This document shows positions 63,413 to 64,000 of a DNA stretch of 64,000 bases, piece by piece; position 1 is the stretch's first letter; every line of letters begins with the position of its first letter. The notes beneath the pieces were generated by a model that saw only the letters and a list, made by a program, of their open reading frames with translations, was not told where the DNA came from and ran no database searches. A program made the translations under genes and the position numbers. Origin of the DNA: Flavonifractor sp. An100. GTDB lineage: Bacteria; Bacillota; Clostridia; Oscillospirales; Oscillospiraceae. The stretch lies in NCBI RefSeq assembly GCF_002161175.1, contig NZ_NFMA01000005.1:1-64000 (forward strand), written 5' to 3'.

Positions 63413-64000
63413 TTACAGCCCCAATATAAGGCTGCTGATGGAACCGGCTACGGAATTGGCGCTAAGTCCAAGCAGAACAGAAACAACCGATAACACGCCC
63501 AGCGGGAGTGTCATTCGGATACCTGGGTCCCGTCTGGCCCTTTTCGGAATTTTTACGGAAATTGCCCGATTCTGTCTGGGGAAGTAAGCGAGCATAATAA
63601 TTTGGGTCAGGTATAGAGCGGTTAATATGGCAGATGCCGCTAATGCAGCTGTCCCTAAGTAACCAAGCGTACTTTTCAGGTCCACGCAGGCGGTGGCCAG
63701 CATCCACTTGCTGGAAAATCCGGCAAGCGGAGGAATGCCCATTAACCCGAAAGCTGCTGTGGAAAAACAGGCAAATACCGTAGGCATCAGCGCGCCGCAA
63801 CCCTCAATATCCGGTACGAAATCCCGGTGCATCTTATAGTGGATCGCACCCACACCAAAAAAGAGCGTAATCTTAAGCACTGCGTGGAACACCATATGGG
63901 TAATACCTGCAATCAAACCTGCTTGTGTTAGTGTGGTAATACCAAGCAGAACGTAGGACAGGTTGCTGATCGTTGACCAAGCCAGGCGACGTTTGAGGTG
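63413..64000 (-). CDS. Proton-conducting antiporter-type membrane subunit, 5' part outside window
   Basis: 196 residues of the C-terminal part are visible; the frame continues past 64000 and begins HLKRRLAWSTISNLSYVLLG, the classic antiporter helix block. It is followed by AVLKITLFFGVGAIHYK, GLMGIPPLAGFSSKWML, and a basic loop. It is homologous in type to the next gene but shorter at its C terminus, like NuoN/MrpD. The apparent TTG start at 63916 is internal. Confidence 0.85.
   Translation of the reverse strand, partial: HLKRRLAWSTISNLSYVLLGITTLTQAGLIAGITHMVFHAVLKITLFFGVGAIHYKMHRDFVPDIEGCGALMPTVFACFSTAAFGLMGIPPLAGFSSKWMLATACVDLKSTLGYLGTAALAASAILTALYLTQIIMLAYFPRQNRAISVKIPKRARRDPGIRMTLPLGVLSVVSVLLGLSANSVAGSISSLILGL

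Overview
The window looks like chromosome from a spore-forming member of the Clostridia. The best guess is an Oscillospiraceae-type gut anaerobe; that placement is inferred from gene content and order, not from a marker phylogeny. The main support is a dense set of sporulation and germination genes (spoIVFA/spoIVFB-like, yunB, cotJ, cwlD, spoIIM, a SpoIID-domain protein, a SleL-like LysM-GH18 enzyme), the SCIFF peptide/maturase pair, PPi-type phosphofructokinase, a T-box leader, strong AGGAGG ribosome binding sites and sigma-A promoters.

Layout. 1-2.3 kb is an accessory edge: an orphan integrase-arm/HTH protein cut by the window, then a non-coding region behind a perfect consensus promoter, then a lone AT-rich reverse transcriptase that I read as a DRT2-type defence RT. 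This edge abuts the 3' end of tRNA-Pro(CGG), a usual integration site. 2.5-24.6 kb is mostly plus strand: spoIVFA/B, a radical-SAM pair, a hotdog thioesterase, yebC, rnpB (minus), murD, three tandem M42 peptidases, a methionine-gamma-lyase-family protein, yunB, vanZ, ligA, a DUF362 ferredoxin-like protein, the cotJ operon (minus), cwlD, radA, a Xer-type recombinase preceded by a 28-bp dif-like palindrome, and an SdpI-family protein. 24.6-37.5 kb is metabolic and mainly minus strand: fba, pfp (plus), an AI-2E-family permease, purB, an aminotransferase, leuCDB, a divergent Crp/Fnr regulator and a SulP transporter. 37.6-40.7 kb holds an amidase, a SleL-like glucosaminidase, a second thioesterase and a YbaK-type deacylase. 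40.7-49.3 kb is a minus-strand block: xerD, spoIIM, then the series SpoIID-domain protein, queA, tgt, yajC, TIGR04086, scfA, scfB. 49.6-52.4 kb is asd-dapA-dapB. 53-64 kb has tcdA, a Tyr-type T-box leader driving an EamA transporter plus tyrS, a MoxR/DUF58/DUF4129 cluster in which moxR carries a one-base frameshift, malic enzyme, and two proton-channel subunits of a complex-I/antiporter-type operon that runs off the window.

The strongest candidate for a new system is the RT locus. About 300 nt of predicted structured RNA lies between the perfect promoter and the RT. It contains an exact 11-nt direct repeat at 513-523 and 690-700. The repeats enclose a 177-nt (59-codon) structured unit, the kind of geometry that template jumping in rolling-circle reverse transcription would need. 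One antisense frame of that unit has no stop codon, so a head-to-tail concatemer would be an endless reading frame on that strand; all three sense frames have stops. DRT2 and its RNA-templated neo gene are known from other bacteria. The repeat unit, its length and its coding strand here are inferences from sequence.
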